6,417 nt of DNA, from contig CAKKQI010000103.1 in NCBI GenBank assembly GCA_919901895.1, positions 1 through 6,417 of the forward strand. Direction: 5' to 3'. The DNA comes from Candidatus Brocadiaceae bacterium (GTDB lineage Bacteria > Planctomycetota > MHYJ01 > JACQXL01 > CAKKQI01). Below, in pieces: positions 1-5,208 of this stretch (position 1 is its first letter; every line of letters starts with the position of its first letter). Below the pieces are notes generated by a model. It worked only from the letters and a program-made list of their open reading frames with translations. It was not told the origin of the DNA and did no database searches. Both the position numbers and the translations under genes were made by a program.

Positions 1-23
1 GGCTGGATTCAATTCGTAGACGA

Positions 24-57
24 CCCGCCTTTTTGTCCGCCGGGCCAAAAGAGCGGG
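24..57. repeat. Imperfect GC-rich hairpin upstream of the first gene
   Basis: CCCGC at 24-28 pairs with GCGGG at 53-57. After a C/A mismatch and a possible T-G pair, TTTTG (31-35) pairs with CAAAA (46-50), and CC (37-38) with GG (43-44). No T-run follows, so it is not a classical terminator. The CCCGC/GCGGG arms match those of the palindromes inside nuoC, so it may be a diverged member of one dispersed family. It could also be the end of something that starts before the window. Confidence 0.3.
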
Positions 58-100
58 GCTATAATTTGCGTCGTTGGACTCTGTAAATTATCTACTCATT

Positions 101-109
101 GAAGGAGGG
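101..109 (+). promoter_or_regulatory. Strong Shine-Dalgarno site deciding the first gene's start
   Basis: GAAGGAGGG ends 7 bases before ATG 117. The in-frame TTG at 99 would place this site inside the coding region and has no site of its own, so ATG 117 is the likely start. Confidence 0.8.
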
Positions 110-116
110 CTGCGTT

Positions 117-1046
117 ATGAGATTATTTAAATGGGTCGCGTTTGGTATTTTTTGTTTAAGTGGTTTGATAATTATGGAAAATGCCGGTTGGCCGGAGGAT
201 AAAAAGGCACCGAAACAGCCGCGCCAGAAAATTATCAAAGCACCGGTTGATCTGGAAGAATATGAACCCAACTGGAAAACAGACGATTTCAGCCGGGCCT
301 TTAAAATAGCCCGGTCGGAAAATAAATTACTTTTTCTTTATTGCTATTTTAAGGATAAAGAAGACCTGGCTACCAATTATGACGCAAATCTTCAGGAATA
401 TTCACAAAGGCGGGCTGTTTTTGCCAAGATTTTGGTGCGGACCGATAGCAAAGGTGAAGTCGTGGATGATGAGATAATTGAATTTTACAAAAAGCATAAA
501 CTGCCGAAAGGGGCGATGGCGCTGGTGCTGGACCGGCACGGTAATTTAATAGAAAAACTGGCTATTCCGGCGGCCAGTAATAAAATAACCGCGGCGATTG
601 ATAATGCGGATAAAAAAACGGCGGATCTGGAAAAAGACCTCACTCGCCGCTGGGAAAAGGTTAAGGAGTTGCAGAAGAAAGAAAAACCTACCGAGGTGAT
701 TAGAGAACTTAATGCCATTATCAAGACCGGCTGGGAGGGGTACGAGGTTTTCCTGGATGCGCAGGCCGAAATTGATAAATTGGATAAACCGTACGCGGCT
801 AAATACCGGGAATTTGTTAAACAATACCTGGACGCCAAAAAAGAAGACTTGTCCGCCGACGAGGTGGAGCGGAATAAGGATGTTCTGGTCAGGCAATTAG
901 AAGTCCTGGCTAAAGAAGCCAAAGACCTGCCGGCTGAGGCAACAGCCAAAGAGGCCGTTGCTTGTCTGAAGAAAAATGAACTGCCGCCACTTGTCCCGCC
1001 GCCGGTGGGGCTGGATGAAGAAAAACCTGCCGAAGAAGAAAAATAA
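117..1046 (+). CDS. Exported thioredoxin-fold protein lacking CXXC, with a charged helical C-terminal half
   Basis: Not recognised as a named gene. The 309-residue product begins with a basic and hydrophobic stretch (about residues 1-24, MRLFKW then a hydrophobic run to ENAG) that looks like a signal peptide or N-terminal anchor, so the protein probably acts outside the cytoplasm. Residues about 55-152 follow a thioredoxin-like pattern: an FSRAFKIARSENK helix, a LLFLYCYF strand, a long helix, an AKILVRTD strand, then KLPKGAMALVLDRHGNLI with a Pro at the expected cis-proline place. The redox CXXC is missing: only Cys76 lies where the pair would be, so disulfide oxidoreductase activity is unlikely. 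Residues about 165-290 are highly charged and helical, possibly coiled coil, and the tail (289-309) is rich in Pro and Glu. It has its own strong ribosome binding site and no functional link to the nuo genes that I can see. Confidence 0.8.
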   Translation: MRLFKWVAFGIFCLSGLIIMENAGWPEDKKAPKQPRQKIIKAPVDLEEYEPNWKTDDFSRAFKIARSENKLLFLYCYFKDKEDLATNYDANLQEYSQRRAVFAKILVRTDSKGEVVDDEIIEFYKKHKLPKGAMALVLDRHGNLIEKLAIPAASNKITAAIDNADKKTADLEKDLTRRWEKVKELQKKEKPTEVIRELNAIIKTGWEGYEVFLDAQAEIDKLDKPYAAKYREFVKQYLDAKKEDLSADEVERNKDVLVRQLEVLAKEAKDLPAEATAKEAVACLKKNELPPLVPPPVGLDEEKPAEEEK

Positions 1047-1055
1047 AATAATTGA

Positions 1056-1075
1056 CCCATCGGGAAGTTTTTTTT
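1056..1075 (+). terminator. Weak terminator-like sequence after the first gene
   Basis: CCC (1056-1058) and GGG (1062-1064) form a very short stem, followed after three bases by eight T (1068-1075). It lies 9 bases past the stop codon at the right place for an end of transcription, but a 3-bp stem with a 3-base loop is weak. Read-through into the next gene is quite possible. Confidence 0.3.
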
Positions 1076-1103
1076 AGTCCCGCCGGATGATTTATCTAAT
1101 TTC

Positions 1104-1132
1104 TTGTAACCGTTTAATAAACCTGTTAAAAT
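1104..1132 (+). promoter_or_regulatory. Sigma-70-type promoter candidate for the small membrane-protein gene
   Basis: TTGTAA (1104-1109) and TAAAAT (1127-1132) are separated by 17 bases, matching the -35 and -10 consensus at 4 and 5 of 6 positions. Transcription would start near 1139 and give a leader of about 70 bases. An extended -10-like TGGTATATG at 1135-1143 is an alternative. Confidence 0.45.
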
Positions 1133-1154
1133 ACTGGTATATGAAAATCTGAAA

Positions 1155-1195
1155 GCATACAACGGGTTTTCTGTAAACTAACCACATTTGTATGC
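1155..1195 (+). promoter_or_regulatory. Inverted repeat in the leader, next to the ribosome binding site
   Basis: GCATACAA (1155-1162) and TTGTATGC (1188-1195) are perfect inverted copies 25 bases apart. GTTT (1166-1169) and AAAC (1175-1178) could form a small inner stem. The right arm ends exactly where the Shine-Dalgarno site begins, so it could be an operator or an RNA stem influencing translation. No known riboswitch class is recognised. Confidence 0.4.
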
Positions 1196-1202
1196 AAGGA
1201 GG
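1196..1202 (+). promoter_or_regulatory. Shine-Dalgarno site choosing ATG 1211 over ATG 1205
   Basis: AAGGAGG ends only 2 bases before ATG 1205 but 8 bases before ATG 1211. The second spacing is normal, so translation most likely starts at 1211. Confidence 0.8.
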
Positions 1203-1210
1203 TAATGAAA

Positions 1211-1633
1211 ATGGAGACAACAATGACTCCTGACCAAATGGAGATGGTTGGTGGAGGCATCCTTGCCGTAATCGGCGGGATTTTCCTTCTGGTCTCATTG
1301 GTTTTCTACTTGCTTGGTTGTTTAGGTGTGGCGAATATTGCCAAGAAACTGGGAATGTCTTTCTGGGGAAGTTTCGTTATGGCGCTTATTCCCATTGCCA
1401 ACCTGATTTTACTGGCGCAGATGGCCAGGAAACCTATCTGGTGGATTATCCTTATGTTGATACCACTCGTGAACATAATTATATTTATTCTTGTCTGGAT
1501 GGCAATTTCAGGAAATATGAATAAACCATCCTGGTGGGGAGTAATTATTATTCTGGTGCCGCTTGTCGGTCTTATTTTCTTTTTGATGTTGGTGTTTGCC
1601 GAAGCGCCGACCAAATCAGCTACAGCGAGATAA
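1211..1633 (+). CDS. Small four-helix membrane protein, DUF5684-like
   Basis: The 140-residue product is almost entirely hydrophobic, with likely membrane helices at about residues 13-37, 53-71, 76-99 and 108-130. The order resembles the DUF5684 family: a polar loop (IAKKLGMSFWGSF), a helix with LIPIANLILL, a polar turn with ARKPIWW, then LIPLVNIIIF and a last helix after a conserved-looking WWG. That assignment rests on recalled family pattern, not a search. The function of the family is not established; some members are fused to or lie near signal peptidase genes, but no such partner is seen here. The start at 1211 is chosen by spacing from AAGGAGG; starting at 1205 would add two residues. 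The gene is probably a single-gene transcript, with a promoter candidate upstream and a strong terminator 15 bases after its stop. Confidence 0.8.
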   Translation: METTMTPDQMEMVGGGILAVIGGIFLLVSLVFYLLGCLGVANIAKKLGMSFWGSFVMALIPIANLILLAQMARKPIWWIILMLIPLVNIIIFILVWMAISGNMNKPSWWGVIIILVPLVGLIFFLMLVFAEAPTKSATAR

Positions 1634-1648
1634 ACGGATTGAACCCAG

Positions 1649-1687
1649 AAAGGGAGCGTTATTAAACATAACGCCCCCTTTTTTTTT
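1649..1687 (+). terminator. Rho-independent terminator
   Basis: AAAGGG (1649-1654) pairs with CCCTTT (1676-1681) and GCGTTAT (1656-1662) with ATAACGC (1668-1674), with one A/C mismatch and a 5-base loop. A run of nine T (1679-1687) follows the G/C part. This separates the membrane-protein gene from the nuo operon. Confidence 0.92.
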
Positions 1688-1724
1688 ATGGTGAGGAAAG
1701 TAGGGTCCAGTTTTTATTGCGTCC

Positions 1725-1833
1725 CAGCGTGATAGGCCGAATAGTCCCCCGCCATAGGCGATGCTCCCACCCCAAAGGGACGAGGCTCGTTCCAAAAGGA
1801 GCGGCGCCCTGATAGGCGGCGCCTCAGCGTGAT
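1725..1833. repeat. GC-rich mosaic of short palindromes bracketed by a 9-bp direct repeat
   Basis: CAGCGTGAT occurs exactly at 1725-1733 and 1825-1833. The 91 bases between are packed with small inverted repeats: CGCC/GGCG (1750-1760), CCC/GGG (1771-1779), GGGACG/CGTTCC with one G-T pair (1777-1793), TCC/GGA (1791-1800) and GGCGCC at 1803-1808 and 1818-1823. TGATAGGC is repeated at 1730-1737 and 1810-1817. No convincing protein is encoded on either strand. It looks like a non-coding dispersed repeat or a small insertion, with the direct repeat as a possible target duplication. A structured RNA is an alternative. Family membership cannot be tested here. Confidence 0.5.
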
Positions 1834-1903
1834 GTCTTGTCCGGCTATGGTTTTGTTAAAGGAATTACGAACGATATAACCATAAGATTTTTTCCTATTT
1901 TTC

Positions 1904-1932
1904 TTGCAACGCCACTTTATCTATTATATATT
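1904..1932 (+). promoter_or_regulatory. Sigma-70-type promoter candidate for the nuo operon
   Basis: TTGCAA (1904-1909) and TATATT (1927-1932) are 17 bases apart, matching consensus at 4 and 5 of 6 positions, inside the most AT-rich stretch before nuoA. Transcription would start near 1939, giving a leader of about 39 bases that contains the hairpin at 1953-1977. Overlapping TATTAT and TATAAA strings make the exact -10 uncertain. Confidence 0.5.
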
Positions 1933-1952
1933 ATAAAATTCCGCCTGATTGA

Positions 1953-1977
1953 ATAAATTTTCTGAAAGAAAATTTAT
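1953..1977 (+). promoter_or_regulatory. Perfect 10-bp hairpin abutting the nuoA start codon
   Basis: ATAAATTTTC (1953-1962) and GAAAATTTAT (1968-1977) are perfect inverted copies around the 5-base loop TGAAA. The stem ends directly before ATG 1978. No good Shine-Dalgarno site is present; the nearest purine run, GAAAG (1964-1968), lies in the loop. The stem is AT-rich and only moderately stable, so it may modulate ribosome access rather than block it. A dyad protein-binding site is also possible. Confidence 0.55.
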
Positions 1978-2361
1978 ATGCTATTTGATTTTGCCAACGT
2001 TTTAGTTTTTATCCTCATTGGTCTTCTATTTGTTTTTTTTACGCTGGTCTTTTCGTGGATGGTCCGCCCGCACAAGCCCGATAAAGATAAGGCATCAACC
2101 TATGAATGCGGCGAGCGTCCGTTCGGTTCCGCCTGGGTTCAGTTCAATATCCGCTTTTACGTCATCGCCCTTATCTTTATTATTTTTGATGTGGAAGTTT
2201 TATTGTTATTTCCCTGGGCGGTGGTGTTCCAAACATTACCCAGAGGAGTTGCTCTGGTCGAAGTCTTGATTTTTATCGGCTTGCTTTTAATCGGTCTGGC
2301 TTATCTCTGGAAACAGGGCGATTTGGAGTGGGTGAAAACAATCAAAAAAGACGATGAGTAA
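1978..2361 (+). CDS. nuoA: NADH-quinone oxidoreductase subunit A (complex I)
   Basis: NuoA is a small membrane subunit of complex I at the junction between membrane arm and Q module, close to NuoH. The 127-residue protein has the usual family length and three membrane helices at about residues 7-29, 58-82 and 91-112. The family signature YECGE (42-46) lies in the loop after helix 1, holding the cysteine of the loop that changes shape during turnover in studied complexes. FNIRFY (56-61) and the acidic FDVE (70-73) in helix 2 are also intact. It is the first gene of the operon. There is no clear ribosome binding site, and a 10-bp hairpin ends directly at the start codon. The gene is complete and shows no anomaly. 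Confidence 0.97.
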   Translation: MLFDFANVLVFILIGLLFVFFTLVFSWMVRPHKPDKDKASTYECGERPFGSAWVQFNIRFYVIALIFIIFDVEVLLLFPWAVVFQTLPRGVALVEVLIFIGLLLIGLAYLWKQGDLEWVKTIKKDDE

Positions 2362-2391
2362 TGAGCCGGTAACATTTGCAACCTAAAATAT

Positions 2392-2904
2392 ATGAGTTTA
2401 ATTGAAAACAGATTTGATAAAAATTTAATTGTTACCACGGCGGACTATTTTATTAATTGGGGACGAAGAAGTTCGCTCTGGCCGGTAACCTTCGGGTTGG
2501 CCTGTTGCGCGATTGAGATGATGGCGACCGGCGCGGCCCGTTATGATATTGACCGCTTCGGCGCCGGCGTGTTTCGCCCTTCACCCAGGCAATCGGACCT
2601 GATGATTGTCGCCGGGACGCTCACCCATAAAATGGCCGAGCGGTTAAAACTGATTTACCAACAGATGCCCGAACCGAAATACGTGATGGCGATGGGGGCC
2701 TGCGCTTGCAGCGGCGGTCCGTTCGTGAAAGATTCTTATGCGGTGGTTAAGGGCGTGGATTTGATTGTGCCGGTGGACGTCTATATCCCCGGCTGCCCGC
2801 CCCGGCCCGAAGCCCTGCTGGAAGGCCTGATGCGTTTGCAGGAAATGATTAAGAAAAAAACAATTGCCAAAATAAGCCACTCAAAACTAAAAATAGAAGA
2901 TTAA
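2392..2904 (+). CDS. nuoB: NADH-quinone oxidoreductase subunit B (carries Fe-S cluster N2)
   Basis: NuoB is a peripheral Q-module subunit that binds the [4Fe-4S] cluster N2, the last carrier before quinone. The 170-residue protein has the four expected ligands: the adjacent pair Cys38-Cys39 in [11 protein letters not shown], Cys104 in MGACACSGG and Cys135 in [10 protein letters not shown]. Further signatures are RYDIDRFG (50-57), [16 protein letters not shown] (61-76) and [15 protein letters not shown] (121-135). An extra cysteine (106) sits beside the third ligand. The C-terminal 15 residues are Lys-rich. It lies 30 bases after nuoA with no Shine-Dalgarno site in that gap, and 4 bases before nuoC, so it is co-transcribed. 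The gene is complete. Confidence 0.98.
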   Translation: MSLIENRFDKNLIVTTADYFINWGRRSSLWPVTFGLACCAIEMMATGAARYDIDRFGAGVFRPSPRQSDLMIVAGTLTHKMAERLKLIYQQMPEPKYVMAMGACACSGGPFVKDSYAVVKGVDLIVPVDVYIPGCPPRPEALLEGLMRLQEMIKKKTIAKISHSKLKIED

Positions 2905-2908
2905 AATA

Positions 2909-3442
2909 ATGACTTCCCAAGAAATCTTTGAACAACTGAAACGAAAATTCGGCGATAAAATTCTGACCTGCGAAGAGCCGGCTGGTCCCGTCCCGCCTTG
3001 CGGGAGCGGGGCCGGTAATAGTCCCGCTTTAGCGGGATTAAAAATAGAACCGGCGGCTCTACCGGAAGTGATGAGTTTCCTGAAAGATTCCCCGGAATTT
3101 TATTTTGATTCCCTGATGTGCCTGAGCGGCGTGGATTATCCCGGCTTGCCCGCCGGAGAGGCGGGACATTTAACCGTAGTTTACCATCTTTTTTCCACCA
3201 GCCATAATCATAAAATAGTTTTAAAAACAACTGTTTCTAAAGGCGCTCATTTTATTCCGACTGTTTCTCATATCTGGCCGGCGGCCGACTGGTTTGAACG
3301 CGAGGCCTACGACCTTTTAGGAATAAAGTTTGAGGGGCATCCGAACCTGACGCGCATCTTAATGCCGGATGATTGGGCCGGGCATCCCTTGCGGAAAGAT
3401 TACCAGTATCCGAAAGAATACCATGGCGTGCCGCATTCTTAA
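2909..3442 (+). CDS. nuoC: NADH-quinone oxidoreductase subunit C, with palindrome-encoded insertions
   Basis: NuoC (the 30 kDa subunit) is a structural part of the Q module and packs against NuoD and NuoB. The 177-residue protein keeps the family core: FDSLMCLSGVDYPG (66-79), VYHLFSTSHNHKI (91-103), the signature WFEREAYDLLGIKFEGHP (128-145), and ILMPDDWAGHPLRKDY (150-165). Two stretches do not look like normal NuoC: residues about 24-43 (PAGPV through ALAG) between the N-terminal strands, and PAGEAG (81-86) in the loop before the VVYHL strand. Each coincides with CCCGC/GCGGG palindromes in the DNA, and the frame stays open through all three. The gene starts 4 bases after nuoB, with no good ribosome binding site. 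Since the catalytically relevant core is intact, I infer a functional protein with tolerated loop insertions. Confidence 0.96.
   Translation: MTSQEIFEQLKRKFGDKILTCEEPAGPVPPCGSGAGNSPALAGLKIEPAALPEVMSFLKDSPEFYFDSLMCLSGVDYPGLPAGEAGHLTVVYHLFSTSHNHKIVLKTTVSKGAHFIPTVSHIWPAADWFEREAYDLLGIKFEGHPNLTRILMPDDWAGHPLRKDYQYPKEYHGVPHS
2981..3016. repeat. Long palindrome inside nuoC (first of three)
   Basis: The left arm (2981-2996, ending GTCCCGTCCCGC) pairs with the right arm (3000-3016, beginning GCGGGAGCGGGG) around a CTT loop. This gives about 16 pairs including three G-T pairs, with G3006 bulged. It reads in frame as part of residues 25-36 of NuoC. Confidence 0.7.
3019..3040. repeat. Palindrome inside nuoC (second of three)
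   Basis: TAGTCCCGC (3019-3027) pairs with GCGGGATTA (3032-3040), with one G-T pair and a 4-base loop, TTTA. It encodes NSPALAGL in NuoC. The form resembles short dispersed palindromes of the TCCCGC-n-GCGGGA type seen in many bacterial genomes, such as neisserial dRS3; relatedness is not claimed. Confidence 0.75.
3149..3165. repeat. Palindrome inside nuoC (third of three)
   Basis: CCCGCC (3149-3154) and GGCGGG (3160-3165) are perfect inverted copies around GGAGA. It encodes PAGEAG in the loop between GVDYPG and the next strand of NuoC. It is shorter than the other two and could be chance in a GC-rich loop, but it falls at a place where NuoC is also longer than expected. Confidence 0.55.
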
Positions 3443-3469
3443 ATTATGAATTATAAGTTATAAATTATG
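3442..3469 (+). repeat. Heptamer tandem repeat spanning the nuoC-nuoD junction
   Basis: Four 7-base units follow each other: AATTATG, AATTATA, AGTTATA, AATTATG. The first begins on the last base of the nuoC stop codon and the fourth ends in the nuoD start codon. As a result TAAATTATGAAT occurs exactly twice (3440-3451 and 3461-3472), 21 bases apart. The first copy contains an in-frame decoy ATG (3446) that reads MNYKL and stops at 3461-3463. No Shine-Dalgarno site lies in this gap. Confidence 0.75.
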
Positions 3470-4594
3470 AATGAGATGCGAGGCATTGAAACCGAAGAAA
3501 TGATAATTAATATGGGTCCCCAGCACCCGAGTACGCACGGTGTGCTGAAATTAGTTATCAAAACCGACGGTGAGGTAGTCAGCGAAATTACTCCGGTCAT
3601 CGGTTTTCTCCATCGCGGGTTGGAGAAGATTGCCGAGCGGCTCAAATACCAGCAGTTTATGCCTTATACCGACCGGCTGGATTATCTGGCGTCAATGAAT
3701 TGTAATTTCGCCTATGCGGCGACCGTGGAAAAATTGGCCGGCATCCAGGTTCCGGAGCGGGCGGAATATATCAGGGTGATTATGGCCGAACTTAACCGGA
3801 TTGCCAGCCACCTGGTTTTTTTAGGCACCAGCGGTTTGGAAGCCGGCGCCTGGACGCCTTTGCTTTACGGGTTCAGGGAGCGGGAAAAAATTCTGGACCT
3901 TTTTGAGATGACCTGCGGCCAGCGGCTGACCTATAATTATTACCGGTTCGGCGGGGTGGCTCAGGATTTGCCGGCCGGTTTTATTGAAAAAGCTAAAGAG
4001 TTCTGCGATTATTTTGAGCCGAAGTTAAAAGAGTATAATGATTTGCTTTCTTATAACCGGATTTTTATTAATCGTATGGCGCACATCGGTGTTTTAACGC
4101 CGGAAACCGCCATTGCTTACGGAGTAACCGGTCCGAACCTGCGCGCCGGCGGGGTGAAATGGGATATCCGTAAAAACGAACCTTACAGCGTTTATCAGAA
4201 ATTTGATTTTGATATCCCGGTCGGTCGCGGCGAAGTAGGCGAAACGGGCGATGCCTGGGACCGTTATATGGTCCGGATTAGAGAAATGGGCCAGAGCTTA
4301 AAGATTGTCCGCCAGGCGTTGGAAATGATTCCGGCCGGCGAGTATTGCGCCAAAGTTCCGCGGATGTTTAAACCGCCCGCCGGTGAAGTTTATTGCCGTT
4401 TTGAAAACCCGCGCGGCGACCTCGGATTTTATTTAGTCAGCGACGGCAGCCAGAATCCTTATCGCTTAAAAATCAGGGCTCCGTCGTTTTCAAACCTGAG
4501 CGTCATTTCGGTGCTCGGCGCCGGAACGATGATTTCCGACCTGATTATGATTGTCGGAAGTCTTGATATTATTCTGCCGGAAATAGATCGTTGA
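3467..4594 (+). CDS. nuoD: NADH-quinone oxidoreductase subunit D (49 kDa quinone-site subunit)
   Basis: NuoD forms the quinone-binding cavity of the Q module with NuoB and NuoH and is evolutionarily related to the large subunit of [NiFe] hydrogenases. The 375-residue protein is complete. GPQHPSTHGVL (17-27) is the loop with the conserved quinone-site histidine, and PYTDRLDYLASM (66-77) carries the conserved tyrosine region. RIASHLVFLG (111-120), YNYYRFGGVAQDLP (156-169), TGPNLRAGGVKWDIRK (221-236), GDAWDRY (261-267), the PRGDLGFYLVSDGS stretch (315-328) and the C-terminal LDIILPEIDR are all as expected for the family. The hydrogenase nickel-binding cysteines are absent at both ends, as normal for NuoD. 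ATG 3467 lies within a heptamer repeat; ATG 3476 is a possible alternative start. It is 24 bases from nuoC. Confidence 0.98.
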   Translation: MNEMRGIETEEMIINMGPQHPSTHGVLKLVIKTDGEVVSEITPVIGFLHRGLEKIAERLKYQQFMPYTDRLDYLASMNCNFAYAATVEKLAGIQVPERAEYIRVIMAELNRIASHLVFLGTSGLEAGAWTPLLYGFREREKILDLFEMTCGQRLTYNYYRFGGVAQDLPAGFIEKAKEFCDYFEPKLKEYNDLLSYNRIFINRMAHIGVLTPETAIAYGVTGPNLRAGGVKWDIRKNEPYSVYQKFDFDIPVGRGEVGETGDAWDRYMVRIREMGQSLKIVRQALEMIPAGEYCAKVPRMFKPPAGEVYCRFENPRGDLGFYLVSDGSQNPYRLKIRAPSFSNLSVISVLGAGTMISDLIMIVGSLDIILPEIDR

Positions 4595-4640
4595 AAAAAT
4601 ACAAAGAAAAAGAAAGAAAAATAAGACAAACGGATAAATT

Positions 4641-5171
4641 ATGAAAGCGTTAATTCAGCAGGAGATAGTTGAACCAAAAATATTTTTAATAAAAGGTCAT
4701 AAAGTTTTACTAAGCAGCCATCTTGCAGAACTCTATGCTGTGGAGACAAGGGTATTAATTCAAGCAGGAAAACGTAATATTGAAAGATTCCCTAAAGATT
4801 TTATGTTTTCTTTGACCAGAAAAGAGATTAGGAACATATCACAAATTGTGATAAGTTCTAAACTAAAGCATTCGCCTAATATTTATGCTTTTACAGAACA
4901 AGGGTTAGCAATGTTATCCGGTATTTTAAACAGCAAACGTGCTGTCCAGGTCAATATTGCTATAATGAGGGCATTCGTTAAATTAAGACAAATACTTTCT
5001 ACCCATAAAGAATTGGTTTATAAACTAAATGAACTGGAACGAAAGACAGAAAGACATGATAGTGAAATAAAGACAATATTTAACGCCATTCGTCAATTGA
5101 TGGCATCACCAGATGAAAAACCAAAGCGGAAAATTGGATTTTATCGAGATAACCTAATACAGGAAAAATGA
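4641..5171 (+). CDS. ORF6N-domain DNA-binding protein inserted in the nuo operon
   Basis: The 176-residue protein matches the ORF6N family, a KilA-N-related domain common in phages and scattered through bacterial genomes, usually annotated as DNA-binding. The domain covers about residues 8-95: EPKIFLIKGHKVLL, HLAELYAVET, KRNIERFPKDFMFSLT and IYAFTEQGLAMLSGIL. It is followed by KRAVQVNIAIMRAFVKLRQIL and a charged helix likely to form a coiled coil (about 105-155), then RQLMASPDEKPKRKIGF, also typical. It lies 46 purine-rich bases after nuoD and 37 before nuoH, same strand. It is AT-rich: three 60-base stretches have 17, 23 and 16 G+C, against 31 of 60 in a nuoD stretch. This suggests acquisition. 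It has no known role in complex I. Its start context is the same 11-mer as at nuoD. The gene is intact; its function is unknown. Confidence 0.93.
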   Translation: MKALIQQEIVEPKIFLIKGHKVLLSSHLAELYAVETRVLIQAGKRNIERFPKDFMFSLTRKEIRNISQIVISSKLKHSPNIYAFTEQGLAMLSGILNSKRAVQVNIAIMRAFVKLRQILSTHKELVYKLNELERKTERHDSEIKTIFNAIRQLMASPDEKPKRKIGFYRDNLIQEK

Positions 5172-5208
5172 GATTAAGAGTAGGGGGATTATAAATTATT
5201 TAAACAGT

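Noticed and set aside
66..94. Promoter TTGCGT/TATCTA before the first gene
   Set aside because: Each hexamer matches consensus at only three positions, and transcription would start on top of the ribosome binding site.
99..116. TTG start at 99 for the first gene
   Set aside because: It would put the strong GAAGGAGGG site inside the gene; ATG 117 has normal spacing and begins a signal-like N-terminus.
485..1162. Long minus-strand open frame of 225 codons
   Set aside because: It lies antisense to the first gene, is Ser/Phe-rich as expected from a reversed Lys/Glu-rich gene, and has no family pattern.
2701..2709. Extra cysteine (106) next to the third N2 ligand in NuoB as an altered cluster site
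   Set aside because: The four usual ligands are all present and this position varies in the family; there is no reason to infer changed chemistry.
4591..4640. Separate promoter for the ORF6N gene beginning TTGAAA at 4591
   Set aside because: No -10-like hexamer lies at a suitable distance; the stretch is an A/G-rich run.
4634..5199. ATAAATTAT as a target-site duplication around the ORF6N gene
   Set aside because: The same 9-mer also occurs at 3460-3468 before nuoD and is pure A/T, so chance or a shared start context explains it as well. Kept only as a hint.
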